Shown here: positions 1 through 9,191 of the stretch, piece by piece
How positions within the stretch are numbered: the stretch's first letter is position 1
Layout of the letters: every line of letters starts with the position of its first letter
Source: Uliginosibacterium sp. 31-16
GTDB taxonomy: Bacteria > Pseudomonadota > Gammaproteobacteria > Burkholderiales > Rhodocyclaceae
Direction: 5' to 3'
Length of the DNA stretch: 64,000 nucleotides
NCBI RefSeq assembly: GCF_030730865.1
Contig: NZ_JAVALZ010000005.1
Location: 62,001 to 126,000 of the forward strand
Position numbers and translations under genes: made by a program
Notes under the pieces: model-generated
The model's input: the letters and a program-made list of their open reading frames with translations, nothing else
Told to the model about the DNA's origin: nothing
Databases searched by the model: none

Positions 1-48
1 AACCCTGTCCAGTGCGACGATGACACTCAAACCTTAAGCAGTTGTTTA

Positions 49-103
49 GCCCCGCGCCGCGTGAGTGGTGCGGGGCCAAGCGTCATCCCGCTTCAGGATG
101 ACG
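49..103. other. Two adjacent hairpins before the first gene
   Basis: Two perfect stem-loops lie back to back: GCCCCGC (49-55) with GCGGGGC (70-76), and CGTCATCC (81-88) with GGATGACG (96-103). No T-run follows either one. They could end transcription of a gene left of the window or form the 5' leader of the transglutaminase-like gene that starts at 144. No coding sequence is supported in 1-143. Confidence 0.5.
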
Positions 104-143
104 ACCAACCCATACCAGGCATCAAAGATTAACGAGGTTGTAC

Positions 144-3100
144 ATGCACTACCTTCGCCGCATATCCCGCCCCCTGAGCCGCGTTCTGATATTTGCGCAC
201 ATTGCGCTGGCCCTTCAGCCCCTGAGTGTGATGGCCAAAGAGCCGGGACAGCTTCAGGCCGAGGCCATGGAAGCCGTGCGACGCGAAGCGAAACGCAATC
301 CCCTGCTGGCGCAAAAGCTGGGCGTCGTGCCCGCCGCACAACAAACCCAGACAGGCATCGTTTCCGCAGACCCGGATCAAGTGCGTCTGCAGCGCATCGA
401 ATCACTCGTCAAGCGACTGAACCCCGAAGTATTCGTCGCTGCGCCGAACGCGAAGGCGGGCGTCAAGGAAGGTACGCAAGATAGTGCGCAAGCCAAGACT
501 GGCGTCTCCGCTAATGCAGGCAATGCCCCAGACAAACGCCTCGCTGCCATCGGCCCGGATTTCAAAGTCGAAATCCAGCAAAGCGCCCAAGCCAAACAAA
601 TCGCCGCCCTCACACCCAAAGGCAAAGCTCGCACCGACGCCCAGAGCGAATTGCGTCAAGCGCTAGCCCAACAAGCCCAGGCGCAAACCCGGCAACTCGC
701 CGACTTTTCCAGCACGCGTCAGAGCCTTCAGCAACTCAAAATCAGCGAAGGCACCCGCACCGAACTGCTCGCCCGTCACGATGCCGCCATGGAAAAACTC
801 CAGGCGCGCAGCGAACAATTCAGTCAGCTTGCCCAAGCCGTGCAGCAAGCCCCTGACAGCGCCAGCCAGCAAATCGCCACCGCCGCTCTGGCTCAGTTCT
901 TCAAGCAGTACCCCGCCAGTGCCGGCCATACCGCCTCAGACCCCAAGCATCTGCCTTGGGGGAGCCCCAGCAGCAAGGTGCGCGCCCCGATAGAGAACGA
1001 AGCCGACTACAGCAAACAAAGCGCCGCGCTCGGCTTCCAGCCCGGCCTTCCGATGCGCAAACTGGCCGGTGGCTTTGGCGCCTCGCCGGTCTCCATGCTC
1101 TTGCCCGGCATCTCTGTGCCGACCACCACACCCGTCGTGGAAGACATGGCCCCCACCGAAGATGTCCAGCTCACCCCGGCCATCATTGCCAAAGCCACCG
1201 AACTGAATAAAGACCCGGTCAAGATCTACAACTGGGTGCGCAACAACATTGAGTTCATCCCCAGCTACGGCAGCATCCAGGGCAGTGATCTCACCCTCAA
1301 GAACCAGCGCGGCAACGCCTTCGACACCGCCAGTTTGCTCATCGCCCTGCTGCGCGCCTCCAATATCAGTGCTCGCTACGTATATGGCACCGTGCGGCTA
1401 CCCATCGAGCAAGCCAAAAACTGGGTCGGTGGCGTCACCGCACCGGCGGCCGTACAAAGCCTGCTCGGCCAAGGCGGCATCCCCAACATCCTGATAACAA
1501 GCGGCGGGCAAGTTACCCACGTCAAACTCGAACACGTCTGGGTCGAAGCCTGGGTCGATTACATCCCCAGCCGTGGCGCCAAGCATAAAGACGGGGATAG
1601 CTGGATCCCCATGGATGCCAGCTACAAGCAATACCAATACACCGCAGGTATGAACATCAAGCAAGGCGTGCCGCTCGATGCCGCTGCTCTGCAAGCCCAA
1701 CTCAAAACCGGCGCCACCCTCAACGAAGCCGAAGGCTGGGTACAGAACCTCAATAGCGCCGCCCTGCAAAGCACGCTGAGCAGCTACCAGGCGCAAGTCA
1801 AAACCTACGTCGACACCCAAAAGCCCGGCGCAACGGTTGGTGACGTACTGGGCACCAAGAAGTCCATCGTGCGCAACGACGCCATCCTGCTCGGCTCACT
1901 GCCTTACCCTGTCCTCGCCACCGGTGGACGCTTCGCCAGCATCCCCGATAGCCTGCGCTGGAAATACCGTACGCAACTGGTCGAAGGCAGCGTCGACTAC
2001 TTTGGCGATGTCATGGGCACCGACTTGGTCAGCCTCAGCCAATCCACTGCCAGCCTCGCGGCTAAAAAGATCACCATCAGCTTCACGCCTGCCACACAGG
2101 CCGACACCGACCTCATCAACAGCTACCTGCCCAAACCGCACGCAGACGGCACCCCGATTCAACCCAGCGAACTACCCAGCAGCCTGCCCGGCTACCTGCT
2201 CAAGCTCAAAGCCGAGATTCGCGTAAACGGCCAGCTCATCAGCCAGAGCACCACAAGCGTCAGCATGGGCACCGAGCTCCTGCAGGCCACTGCGATGTAC
2301 AACCCCGGCACGCAAGCCTGGGAAGAGGGCGAGCCCAACAAGCCCATTGCCGGCGGATACCATGCCATTGCGCTGGATTTGCAGGGCGTGGCCAAGAGCC
2401 AGTTGGAAGAGCACAAAGCCAAGCTGCAGGTGACGCAAGCCAAGCTGCAGCAGTACCAGGCCAACACCAGCGACACCACGTCGATTCAAGGGCTGAGCAA
2501 AGAAGATCTCTCGGGCGACTTGCTCTACAGCGGAATCCTCGGCTACTTCGCCAGCGTGGATGGCAACGACCAGTTCACCGCCCGCAGTAGCGGCAATATT
2601 GTCGCTTACCGCCTCCCCAGCTATGGCGCCTTCATGGCCAATGCCCAGCCACGCTACTGGTTTGGGATCGTGCGCAGCGTGAGCTTCCCGGGCATGATGA
2701 TGGATGTGGATCGTGTCTTTATGCATGTCGAAGCCAAAGACATGGATAAGACGAACAAACTCACTTACATGCGCCAGGTTGGTTCCGCCGGGAGTGCGTT
2801 TGAACATGCCGTGCCGGAAAAGCTGTTTGCGGACCCGCTCAAAGCCTCAGATGACCCGAGCCAGCCGCAGGGCGTGAGTGCCGTTAAAGCGCTAGCGCTA
2901 GCTGGCGCACAAGGCCAAAAAATCTATACGCTGACCCAGGCCAACGCTGCAAGCTTGAGCCAAATATCCATTGATGAAGATGCACGAAGCGAGATTTCGA
3001 GCGCCCTACAAAATGGCAAAGAAGTCACGGTCCATGAGAAACCAATCACCCAGAATGGCTGGGTGGGGAGTGGTTACATCGTTCTGGATCAGGACTCCGG

Positions 3101-3452
3101 GGCAGGGGCTTACAAGATTTCGGGGGGGGCTAATGGGGGTTTTATCGGAGTGTTGCTTTTGGCTACAGGCCTCTCAATGATTGCAATCATCGGAGTTTTG
3201 TCTGCAGCCCCTATTTTTATCGCGGCGTTGTTAGGCATTCTTAGTGCCTTGGTGATGTATTTGGCAACATCGAACATGGATGCCGACCAAAAGCTAGTGA
3301 TCGCGGAATATCAATTGTCTTTAGTTATTTTGGCAATGGCGCTCTTGGCTCCGTTTGTTGTGACCGGATTGGGAATGGCTGCCTTTACAGTAATGCTAGG
3401 ACTAAAATTGGCAGGATTAATTGCCGCTTTTTATGGATATGGCAATTTTTAG
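144..3452 (+). CDS. Exported transglutaminase-like protein with a hydrophobic, AT-rich C-terminal tail
   Basis: This 1102-residue protein is predicted to be exported. I chose ATG 144 over an in-frame TTG at 138 because GAGG (134-137) is correctly spaced for it. Residues 1-30 look like a signal peptide ending in SVMA. Residues about 40-290 are Ala/Gln-rich and probably coiled coil. A transglutaminase-like core spans about 358-500: the His is in EHVWVEAW (about 464) and the Asp in WIPMDAS (about 491), but the usual catalytic Cys position reads GNAFD (Ala about 392), so protease or transglutaminase activity is doubtful. Residues 500-990 form a large soluble region. After the motif GAYKISGGANGG (ending about 999) the sequence becomes hydrophobic with about three membrane segments and visibly lower GC. 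Similar proteins often sit beside RHS genes (recalled knowledge). Its actual function is unknown. Confidence 0.75.
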   Translation: MHYLRRISRPLSRVLIFAHIALALQPLSVMAKEPGQLQAEAMEAVRREAKRNPLLAQKLGVVPAAQQTQTGIVSADPDQVRLQRIESLVKRLNPEVFVAAPNAKAGVKEGTQDSAQAKTGVSANAGNAPDKRLAAIGPDFKVEIQQSAQAKQIAALTPKGKARTDAQSELRQALAQQAQAQTRQLADFSSTRQSLQQLKISEGTRTELLARHDAAMEKLQARSEQFSQLAQAVQQAPDSASQQIATAALAQFFKQYPASAGHTASDPKHLPWGSPSSKVRAPIENEADYSKQSAALGFQPGLPMRKLAGGFGASPVSMLLPGISVPTTTPVVEDMAPTEDVQLTPAIIAKATELNKDPVKIYNWVRNNIEFIPSYGSIQGSDLTLKNQRGNAFDTASLLIALLRASNISARYVYGTVRLPIEQAKNWVGGVTAPAAVQSLLGQGGIPNILITSGGQVTHVKLEHVWVEAWVDYIPSRGAKHKDGDSWIPMDASYKQYQYTAGMNIKQGVPLDAAALQAQLKTGATLNEAEGWVQNLNSAALQSTLSSYQAQVKTYVDTQKPGATVGDVLGTKKSIVRNDAILLGSLPYPVLATGGRFASIPDSLRWKYRTQLVEGSVDYFGDVMGTDLVSLSQSTASLAAKKITISFTPATQADTDLINSYLPKPHADGTPIQPSELPSSLPGYLLKLKAEIRVNGQLISQSTTSVSMGTELLQATAMYNPGTQAWEEGEPNKPIAGGYHAIALDLQGVAKSQLEEHKAKLQVTQAKLQQYQANTSDTTSIQGLSKEDLSGDLLYSGILGYFASVDGNDQFTARSSGNIVAYRLPSYGAFMANAQPRYWFGIVRSVSFPGMMMDVDRVFMHVEAKDMDKTNKLTYMRQVGSAGSAFEHAVPEKLFADPLKASDDPSQPQGVSAVKALALAGAQGQKIYTLTQANAASLSQISIDEDARSEISSALQNGKEVTVHEKPITQNGWVGSGYIVLDQDSGAGAYKISGGANGGFIGVLLLATGLSMIAIIGVLSAAPIFIAALLGILSALVMYLATSNMDADQKLVIAEYQLSLVILAMALLAPFVVTGLGMAAFTVMLGLKLAGLIAAFYGYGNF

Positions 3453-3466
3453 TTTGGGGTGAATTT

Positions 3467-3631
3467 ATGCCTTTGTTAAAAGAGATATGGATGTTTGTGA
3501 CCTTTAGGCATCCTGCTTGGACGGGGCAGGCCAAGGGTGTGGCCTTGGGAAGTGTCTTAGCCTACGTGTTAGTTGCACTTTATGTCACACAGTGCACGGA
3601 TGGAAAATTTCCATTGCCTACGTTTTGGTAG
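3467..3631 (+). CDS. Small single-pass membrane protein, 54 residues
   Basis: ATG at 3467 is preceded by GGGGTGA (3456-3462), a good ribosome binding site 4 nt upstream, and starts 14 nt after the transglutaminase-like gene stops. The product begins MPLLKEIWMF, has one clear membrane segment (about residues 24-43) and ends PLPTFW. It shares the low-GC, TTA-rich codon use of the last 300 bases of the upstream gene, so both probably arrived together. I do not recognise the family. Possible roles are an immunity or partner protein for the hydrophobic tail of the neighbour (inference only), or a remnant. Confidence 0.5.
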   Translation: MPLLKEIWMFVTFRHPAWTGQAKGVALGSVLAYVLVALYVTQCTDGKFPLPTFW

Positions 3632-4040
3632 CTTCAAGTGCTGTTGGAAGAAAAAAATTAGGAGTTCGCCGACTTCGTCCACACCCCTACCACCACAGAG
3701 AGATGCATGGGGGAAAGTCTTGTACTGCGATATTTCTCGAAAATAATCAGCTCTCGCTTTTTGTCTGCTGAGAAATAATGCCCAAAGAGCCGCATCTGGC
3801 GGATTTTTTCAGGTGGGTGGGGCAAGGATGTGGGGATCGCATGTTGCTATAGTGAGAGGGTGTGAAAACCTGCGAAAAACGGCTTCCAGACTTGTTTTCG
3901 ACTTTAGATGTGTGGCAGCGTTGAAATACTCTCTGCAAACCCGCATGGTTGTGGGGGGCGAGTTTTCGACTTTAATTGTCCGGAATAGCAATAAAGTCTG
4001 ATTAGTCATTGCCATTCGGCGACTCAGTTTCTCCGCGAAG
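3632..4040. other. AT-rich intergenic region with a 13-bp direct repeat
   Basis: This stretch of about 400 bases has no convincing gene. It is richer in A and T than the flanks. GTTTTCGACTTTA occurs twice, at 3894-3906 and 3962-3974. Short open frames on both strands have no ribosome binding sites and no familiar motifs. It looks like the tail of acquired DNA that starts inside the upstream gene and ends at the fpr stop codon. Confidence 0.5.
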
Positions 4041-4817
4041 TCATTTTTCGACAAAAGCTCGCTCGATCACGTAATCGCCGGGCGTGCCGATGTTGGGCGA
4101 AACCTTGAAACCGCGCGCATCCAGCATGTCGGAGAGTTCCTGCAGCATGGCCGGGCTACCGCACAGCATGGCACGGTCGTGTGCGGCATCCAGCGGTGGC
4201 AACCCAAGGTCGCTGCACAGTTTGCCGCTCTCGATTAGGGTGGTCAGGCGGCCCTGATTGCGGAAAGACTCACGCGTCACGGTGGGGTAGTAGAGCAGCT
4301 TGTCGCGTGCATAGTCGCCGAGGAATTCATGCTCCGGCAGTTCGCGCTCGATCATGTCGGCATAAGCCAGCTCGCTGACTGAGCGTACGCCGTGGGTGAC
4401 GATGACCTTGTCGAAGCGCTCATAGGTTTCCGGATCCTTGATGATCGAGAGGAATGGCGCCAGACCGGTGCCGGTGCTGAGCAGGAACAGGTTCCGGCCC
4501 GGATTCAGGTCGTCGATGATCAGCGTGCCGGTGGGCTTGCGGCTCACAAAGATCTCGTCGCCGGGCTTGAGGTGCTGCAGGCGCGAAGTGAGCGGCCCGT
4601 TGGGCACCTTGATGCTGAAGAACTCCAGATGCTCTTCATGGTTCGCGCTGGCGATGCTGTAGGCACGCAGCAGCGGGCGGCTCTCACCCTGCAGGCCGAT
4701 CATCACGAACTGGCCGTTGGCAAAGCGCAGGCCAGGGTCGCGGGTGGTCTTGAAGCTGAACAGGCTGTCGTTCCAGTGATGGACGTCGGTAACGGTTTCG
4801 GTGGCAAGCGTGCTCAT
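4041..4817 (-). CDS. fpr: Ferredoxin--NADP+ reductase
   Basis: This 258-residue flavoenzyme moves electrons between NADPH and ferredoxin or flavodoxin in the cytoplasm. The FAD site shows RAYSIAS (about residues 51-57), the pyridine-nucleotide site shows GTGLAPFLS (about 115), and the C-terminus ends ERAFVEK, as in bacterial Fpr proteins. The start lies 3 nt after the etfA stop, so it is the third gene of an etfB-etfA-fpr unit. Placing Fpr with an ETF pair suggests that ETF electrons are linked to the NADPH/ferredoxin pool (inference). Confidence 0.93.
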   Translation of the reverse strand: MSTLATETVTDVHHWNDSLFSFKTTRDPGLRFANGQFVMIGLQGESRPLLRAYSIASANHEEHLEFFSIKVPNGPLTSRLQHLKPGDEIFVSRKPTGTLIIDDLNPGRNLFLLSTGTGLAPFLSIIKDPETYERFDKVIVTHGVRSVSELAYADMIERELPEHEFLGDYARDKLLYYPTVTRESFRNQGRLTTLIESGKLCSDLGLPPLDAAHDRAMLCGSPAMLQELSDMLDARGFKVSPNIGTPGDYVIERAFVEK

Positions 4818-4820
4818 GAT

Positions 4821-5753
4821 TCAGACCTTGGCGGAGAGTTGCTGTTGCAGGGCCGGCACGGTCTCGAAGATGTCGGCGACCAGCGCATAGTCGGCGAGCT
4901 GCATGATGGGAGCATCCGGATCCTGATTGATGGCCACGATCACGCGGCTGTCCTTGATGCCAGCGGTGTGCTGCACGGCACCCGAGATGCCGACCGCGAT
5001 ATACAGATCGGGCGCGACGACCGTGCCGGTCTGGCCGACCTGCCATTCATTCGGCGCATAGCCGGCATCGACCGCTGCGCGCGTGGCGCCCAGCGCCGCA
5101 CCGAGCTGGTCGGCTAGGGGTTCGAGCAAGGCATTGAACTGCGCTTCGCTGCCCAGCGACCGGCCACCCGACACCACCACGCGGGCACTGGCAAGCTCGG
5201 GGCGTTCGCCACCCGCGCTGTGCCGACCGGTCACGCGCGAGCGGCCATCAGCAGCGGGCGCCTCGATGCGCTGCACTTCGGCCGCACCTTCGAGCGCAGC
5301 TGGCGCAAAGCGCGAACCGCGCACCGTCAGCACCTGCAGGCCGGGCGTGTTTTCAACGGCAGCGAGCAGGTTGCCGGCGTAGATCGGGCGTTGGTAAGTA
5401 TGCGGGCCGAGCAGGGCTACCGCCTCGCTGATCATGCCGACGTCACGGCGCGCGGCGAGACGCGGCAGCGCGTTGCGCGCCAGGCTGGCATGCGCCGCGA
5501 GAATGACGTTGTACTCATCGGCCAGCGTATCGAGCAGCTTCGCCAGATCTTCGGCCGTGGGCTGGGCGAGATGGGGGGCGTCAGCCTGCAATACGCGGCG
5601 CACGCCGCTGATGCGAGCGTGGGCCGCAGCATCGCTGGCGCCCAGCACCAGCAGATCGACCGGCTGGCCCCAGTGTTGCGCGGCCGTGACGGCCTGGCGT
5701 GTGGCGCGGGCGATGTCGCCCGCAACGATCTCGGCAATGACGAGTGTATTCAT
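4821..5753 (-). CDS. etfA: Electron transfer flavoprotein alpha subunit
   Basis: This 310-residue subunit carries the FAD of the ETF heterodimer. The N-terminal half is the alpha/beta ETF domain. The C-terminal FAD domain (about 180-300) has the landmarks [30 protein letters not shown] and [11 protein letters not shown]. It overlaps etfB by 4 nt (ATGA), so the pair is translationally coupled. ETF passes electrons from acyl-CoA or other dehydrogenases to ETF-ubiquinone oxidoreductase, which is encoded at 7554-9191 across the divergent promoter. Confidence 0.96.
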   Translation of the reverse strand: MNTLVIAEIVAGDIARATRQAVTAAQHWGQPVDLLVLGASDAAAHARISGVRRVLQADAPHLAQPTAEDLAKLLDTLADEYNVILAAHASLARNALPRLAARRDVGMISEAVALLGPHTYQRPIYAGNLLAAVENTPGLQVLTVRGSRFAPAALEGAAEVQRIEAPAADGRSRVTGRHSAGGERPELASARVVVSGGRSLGSEAQFNALLEPLADQLGAALGATRAAVDAGYAPNEWQVGQTGTVVAPDLYIAVGISGAVQHTAGIKDSRVIVAINQDPDAPIMQLADYALVADIFETVPALQQQLSAKV

Positions 5754-6502
5754 GCGATCACCTGTGCTTCATGACGGAGTTTTTCGAGCAGTTCGGCCAC
5801 CGAGCCGACGCGCTGGCCGGCCGCACGCGGCGCCGGCGTGTCGATGCGAATGGCGCGGATGCGCGGTGCGAGATCGAGCCCCAGTGCTGCGCAATCGAGC
5901 GACTCGATCGGCAGGCGCTTGGCCTTCATCAGATCCGGCAGCTTCACGAAACGCGGTGCGTTGAGCCGCAAGTCGGCCGACACCACCGCCGGCAACTGCA
6001 CGTCCAGCGCTTCGGTGCCGCCGTCCACTTCGCGGCGCAGCCTGAGCCCGCCGTTCTCCAGCGCCAGCACCGACACCGCGATGGCCTGCGGCCAGTCCAG
6101 CAAGGCTGCGAGCATCTGCGCGGTCTGGCCGGCATCCTCATCTATCGCCTGCTTGCCCAGCAGCACCAGAGCAGCCTCTTCGCGCTGCGCCAGATGCTGC
6201 AGCAGGCGGGCAATGGCGAGCTGGTCCAGCCCGGCCGGCGTCTGCCCCCAGATGGCGCGGGTGGCGCCCATGGCCAGCGCCTGGCGCAGGGAATCCTGCA
6301 CGCCCGCGTCGCCAAAGGAGACGGCGATCACTTCGCTGGCCAGCCCGAGCTCCTTGAGGCGTACGGCTTCTTCCAGCGCGTTCTCGTCGAAGGGATTGAT
6401 GCTCATGCGTGCGCCGGCAAGCTCGACGCCCGACTGATCGCTGCGCGGCCGGACCTGCACATTGGGATCCACGACGCGCTTGATGGAAACGATGATCTTC
6501 AT
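5750..6502 (-). CDS. etfB: Electron transfer flavoprotein beta subunit
   Basis: The 250-residue partner of EtfA begins MKIIVSIKRVVDPN and has the typical NPFDENALEEAVRLKE and ETF_beta signature region (about residues 115-170). It binds AMP and forms the recognition surface for dehydrogenases. It is the first gene of the minus-strand unit etfB-etfA-fpr and is transcribed away from the LysR gene at 6617. The shared 114-bp intergenic region has a clear palindrome that is probably the LysR site. Confidence 0.96.
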   Translation of the reverse strand: MKIIVSIKRVVDPNVQVRPRSDQSGVELAGARMSINPFDENALEEAVRLKELGLASEVIAVSFGDAGVQDSLRQALAMGATRAIWGQTPAGLDQLAIARLLQHLAQREEAALVLLGKQAIDEDAGQTAQMLAALLDWPQAIAVSVLALENGGLRLRREVDGGTEALDVQLPAVVSADLRLNAPRFVKLPDLMKAKRLPIESLDCAALGLDLAPRIRAIRIDTPAPRAAGQRVGSVAELLEKLRHEAQVIA

Positions 6503-6556
6503 CTGGGGCCTTCCTTCTGGGTGATGACTTGCAGCCCATTCTAGGGATCGATAAAC

Positions 6557-6604
6557 TATCTACAAAACGGATTGTGTTGAAGTTGTTTATCTACAAAATA
6601 GATA
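6557..6604. promoter_or_regulatory. Putative LysR operator between etfB and its divergent regulator
   Basis: TATCTA-CAAAA-TAGATA (6588-6604) is a perfect palindrome. Its first 11 bases (TATCTACAAAA) recur at 6557-6567, exactly 31 bp (three helical turns) away. The layout fits a LysR-type regulator with a strong recognition site and a weaker activation site. The palindrome ends 12 bp before the LysR start codon, which suggests autorepression. That the neighbouring LysR binds here is inferred. Confidence 0.6.
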
Positions 6605-6616
6605 TAAAAGGCAACC

Positions 6617-7543
6617 ATGAGATTTACCCTCAGACAACTCGAGATCTTCGTCGCTATCGCCCAGAGCGGCTCGGCCAGCCGGGCGGCGGAGCGCCTGGCG
6701 CTGTCGCAGTCGGCCACCAGCACCGCACTGGCCGAACTGGAGCGCGCCTATTCGCAGGTGCTCTTCGACCGCGTTGGCAAGACCCTGCGCCTCAACGACA
6801 CCGGGCAGTGGCTGCTCGGGCGCGCCACCGAGCTGCTTGACCGCGCGCAGGAGCTGGAAGACACGTTGAGCACCCAGTCCGCCGTCGGCCCCTTGCGCCT
6901 GGGCGCCAGCCTGACCATCGGCAACTATCTCGCGACGCTGTTCGTGGCGGACTTTCTCAAGCGGCATCCCGCCTCGCGCGTGCAGCTTGCCGTGCATAAC
7001 TCCACCGACATCGTTGCCGCCGTCGCCCGCTTCGAGCTGGATCTGGGCTTAGTTGAGGGCGAAGTCCAGCATCCGGACGTGGTCGCCGAGCCCTGGCTGC
7101 ATGACGAGCTGGTGGTGTTCGCCGCCCCCGATCATCCGCTCGCCGCCAAGGCCCGCGTGAGCCGCGCCGAGGTGCTGGCCTGCGACTGGATCCTGCGCGA
7201 GCCCGGCTCGGGCACGCGCGCCACGCTGGATCATGCCTTCGGCAGCGAGCGCCAGCAGTTGCGCGTGCGCCTCGAACTCGAACACACCGAAGCCATCAAG
7301 CGCGCGGTGGAAGCCGGCCTGGGCCTGGGCTGCATCTCGCGCCTCGCGCTGCGCGACGCCTTCCGCCGCGGCAGCCTGGTGCCGCTACCGGTGCAGGGGC
7401 TCGACCTCGGCCGCGCCTTCTATCTGGTGCGCCATCAGAACAAATATGTCACGGGCGGCCTCGCCACCCTGATCGAACACATCCGCGCCTTCACCGGCGA
7501 TGCCACGTCCACTGACGACATCGCCCTCGCGCCCGTTGCCTGA
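6617..7543 (+). CDS. LysR-family transcriptional regulator, probable regulator of the etf genes
   Basis: The 308-residue protein has an N-terminal winged helix-turn-helix (about residues 3-62; RQLEIFVAIAQSGSASRAAE then LSQSATSTALAELE) and a LysR effector-binding domain (about 90-295). It is divergent from etfB and 10 nt upstream of the ETF-QO gene, so it sits inside the electron-transfer module it probably controls. The effector is unknown. The TATCTA-N5-TAGATA palindrome just upstream is the likely binding site. Confidence 0.88.
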   Translation: MRFTLRQLEIFVAIAQSGSASRAAERLALSQSATSTALAELERAYSQVLFDRVGKTLRLNDTGQWLLGRATELLDRAQELEDTLSTQSAVGPLRLGASLTIGNYLATLFVADFLKRHPASRVQLAVHNSTDIVAAVARFELDLGLVEGEVQHPDVVAEPWLHDELVVFAAPDHPLAAKARVSRAEVLACDWILREPGSGTRATLDHAFGSERQQLRVRLELEHTEAIKRAVEAGLGLGCISRLALRDAFRRGSLVPLPVQGLDLGRAFYLVRHQNKYVTGGLATLIEHIRAFTGDATSTDDIALAPVA

Positions 7544-7553
7544 GAAGCAGATC

Positions 7554-9191
7554 ATGACCCGCGACCTCATCGAATACGACGTACTCATCATCGGCGCCGG
7601 CCCGGCCGGCCTCGCCGCCGCCATCCGCCTGCGCCAGCTGGCCACTGAGAACGGACGGGAAATCTCCGTCTGCGTGCTTGAAAAAGGCGCTCAGATCGGT
7701 GCCCACATCCTCTCCGGTGCGGTGATCGACCCGGTCGCGCTGGACGAACTACTGCCGGACTGGCGCGAGCGCGGCGCGCCGCTGCAGACTCAGGTCACCG
7801 AAGACGAAATGCTCTGGCTCACCGCGCGCGGCGCCCTCGCCGCACCGCACTGGAGCCTGCCGCCGCAGCTCGACAATCGCGGCCTCTACACCGGCAGCCT
7901 GGGCGAGCTGTGCCGCTGGCTCGGCGAGCAGGCCGAAGCGCTGGGCGTGGAGCTCTATCCCGGCTTCTCGGCGGCAGCACCGTGCTTCAACGCGCAGGGC
8001 GCGCTCACCGGCGTGATCACCGGCGACATGGGGATCAATGCAGCCGGCGAGCAATCCGCGCGCTTCACGCCCGGCATCGAGATCCGCGCCCGTTACACCC
8101 TGGTGGCCGAAGGCGCCGGCGGCTCGCTGACGCGCGAACTGGAAGCGCATTACCGCCTGCGCGAAGGCGTGGGCGAAAGCCACTACGGTCTGGGCATCAA
8201 GGAAGTCTGGCGCATTCCGCGCGCGCGCCACCGCGCCGGCATGGTGAAGCACTTCCTCGGCTGGCCGCTGGGCCGCGCGGCTGGTGGCGGCGGCTTCCTC
8301 TACCACTACGGCGAGGATCTGCTGGCGCTCGGTCTGGTCACCCATTTCGGCTATCGTGACCCGCAGCTTTCGCCTTATGACGAGTTCCAGCGCCTCAAGA
8401 CCCATCCGCGCATCGCCGCCCTGCTGGAGGGGGGCGAACGCCTCGGTTATGGCGCGCGCAGCATCAACGAAGGCGGGCTGCAGTCGCTGCCGCGCCTGGT
8501 TTTCCCCGGTGGTGCATTGCTGGGCTGTGCCGCGGGCTTTCTCAACGTGCTGCGTCTGAAGGGTACGCACACTGCAATGAAATCCGGCATGTTGGCTGCC
8601 GAGGCGGTGGCGGTAGCCTTGAGTGCCGGGCACCAGCACGACGTGCTGAGCGACTTCCCGGTGGCTGTGGCCGCCTCGTGGATCGGACAGGAGTTGCGTG
8701 ACACGCGCAATGTGAAACCACTGCTATTGCGTTTCGGCAGCCTGTTCGGTGCGCTCTGCAGTGGCCTGGAAATGTGGCTGCTGGCGGCCGGCATCCGCCT
8801 GCCCTGGACTCTGCGCCACCCGGCCCCCGCCCGCAGCGGGATGGCGGGGGGCCGCGATTATCCGCCACGGCCGCCGCTGAAACCGGACGGGGTGCTGACT
8901 TTCGACCGCAACAGCTCCTTGATGCTCGCCAACCTCAGTCACGAGCACGATCAGCCCCCTCATCTGCGGCGCCAGAACACCCCCGCTCAGGAGAGCGTGA
9001 GGATCATCCGCTTTGGTGCGCCGGAGACCCGTTATTGCCCGGCAGGTGTGTATGAACTGGAAGGGGATGCGGTGCGCATCAACAGCCAGAACTGCCTGCA
9101 CTGCAAGGCCTGCGAACTCAGCGATCCCGAGCACAGCCTGCTGTGGCATCCACCCGAAGGCGGCAGTGGGCCGCAGTATGTGGGAATGTAG
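7554..9191 (+). CDS. Electron transfer flavoprotein-ubiquinone oxidoreductase
   Basis: The 545-residue membrane-associated enzyme takes electrons from reduced ETF to ubiquinone. I placed the start at ATG 7554 (MTRDLIEYDV), 10 nt after the LysR stop, with GAGAAG upstream. The FAD Rossmann motif DVLIIGAGPAGLAA is near residue 10. The C-terminal ferredoxin-like domain supplies cysteines for one [4Fe-4S] cluster in RYCPAGVYE and NCLHCKACELSDP (about residues 490-525), and the protein ends GGSGPQYVGM. Length is normal. It completes the ETF chain with etfBA. Confidence 0.95.
   Translation: MTRDLIEYDVLIIGAGPAGLAAAIRLRQLATENGREISVCVLEKGAQIGAHILSGAVIDPVALDELLPDWRERGAPLQTQVTEDEMLWLTARGALAAPHWSLPPQLDNRGLYTGSLGELCRWLGEQAEALGVELYPGFSAAAPCFNAQGALTGVITGDMGINAAGEQSARFTPGIEIRARYTLVAEGAGGSLTRELEAHYRLREGVGESHYGLGIKEVWRIPRARHRAGMVKHFLGWPLGRAAGGGGFLYHYGEDLLALGLVTHFGYRDPQLSPYDEFQRLKTHPRIAALLEGGERLGYGARSINEGGLQSLPRLVFPGGALLGCAAGFLNVLRLKGTHTAMKSGMLAAEAVAVALSAGHQHDVLSDFPVAVAASWIGQELRDTRNVKPLLLRFGSLFGALCSGLEMWLLAAGIRLPWTLRHPAPARSGMAGGRDYPPRPPLKPDGVLTFDRNSSLMLANLSHEHDQPPHLRRQNTPAQESVRIIRFGAPETRYCPAGVYELEGDAVRINSQNCLHCKACELSDPEHSLLWHPPEGGSGPQYVGM

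Noticed and set aside
3747-4054. Two overlapping minus-strand open frames of 63 and 81 codons (Ser/Thr-rich)
   Set aside because: No ribosome binding sites, one runs into the fpr 3' end, and they contain the two copies of the 13-bp direct repeat; they look like chance frames in AT-rich DNA.
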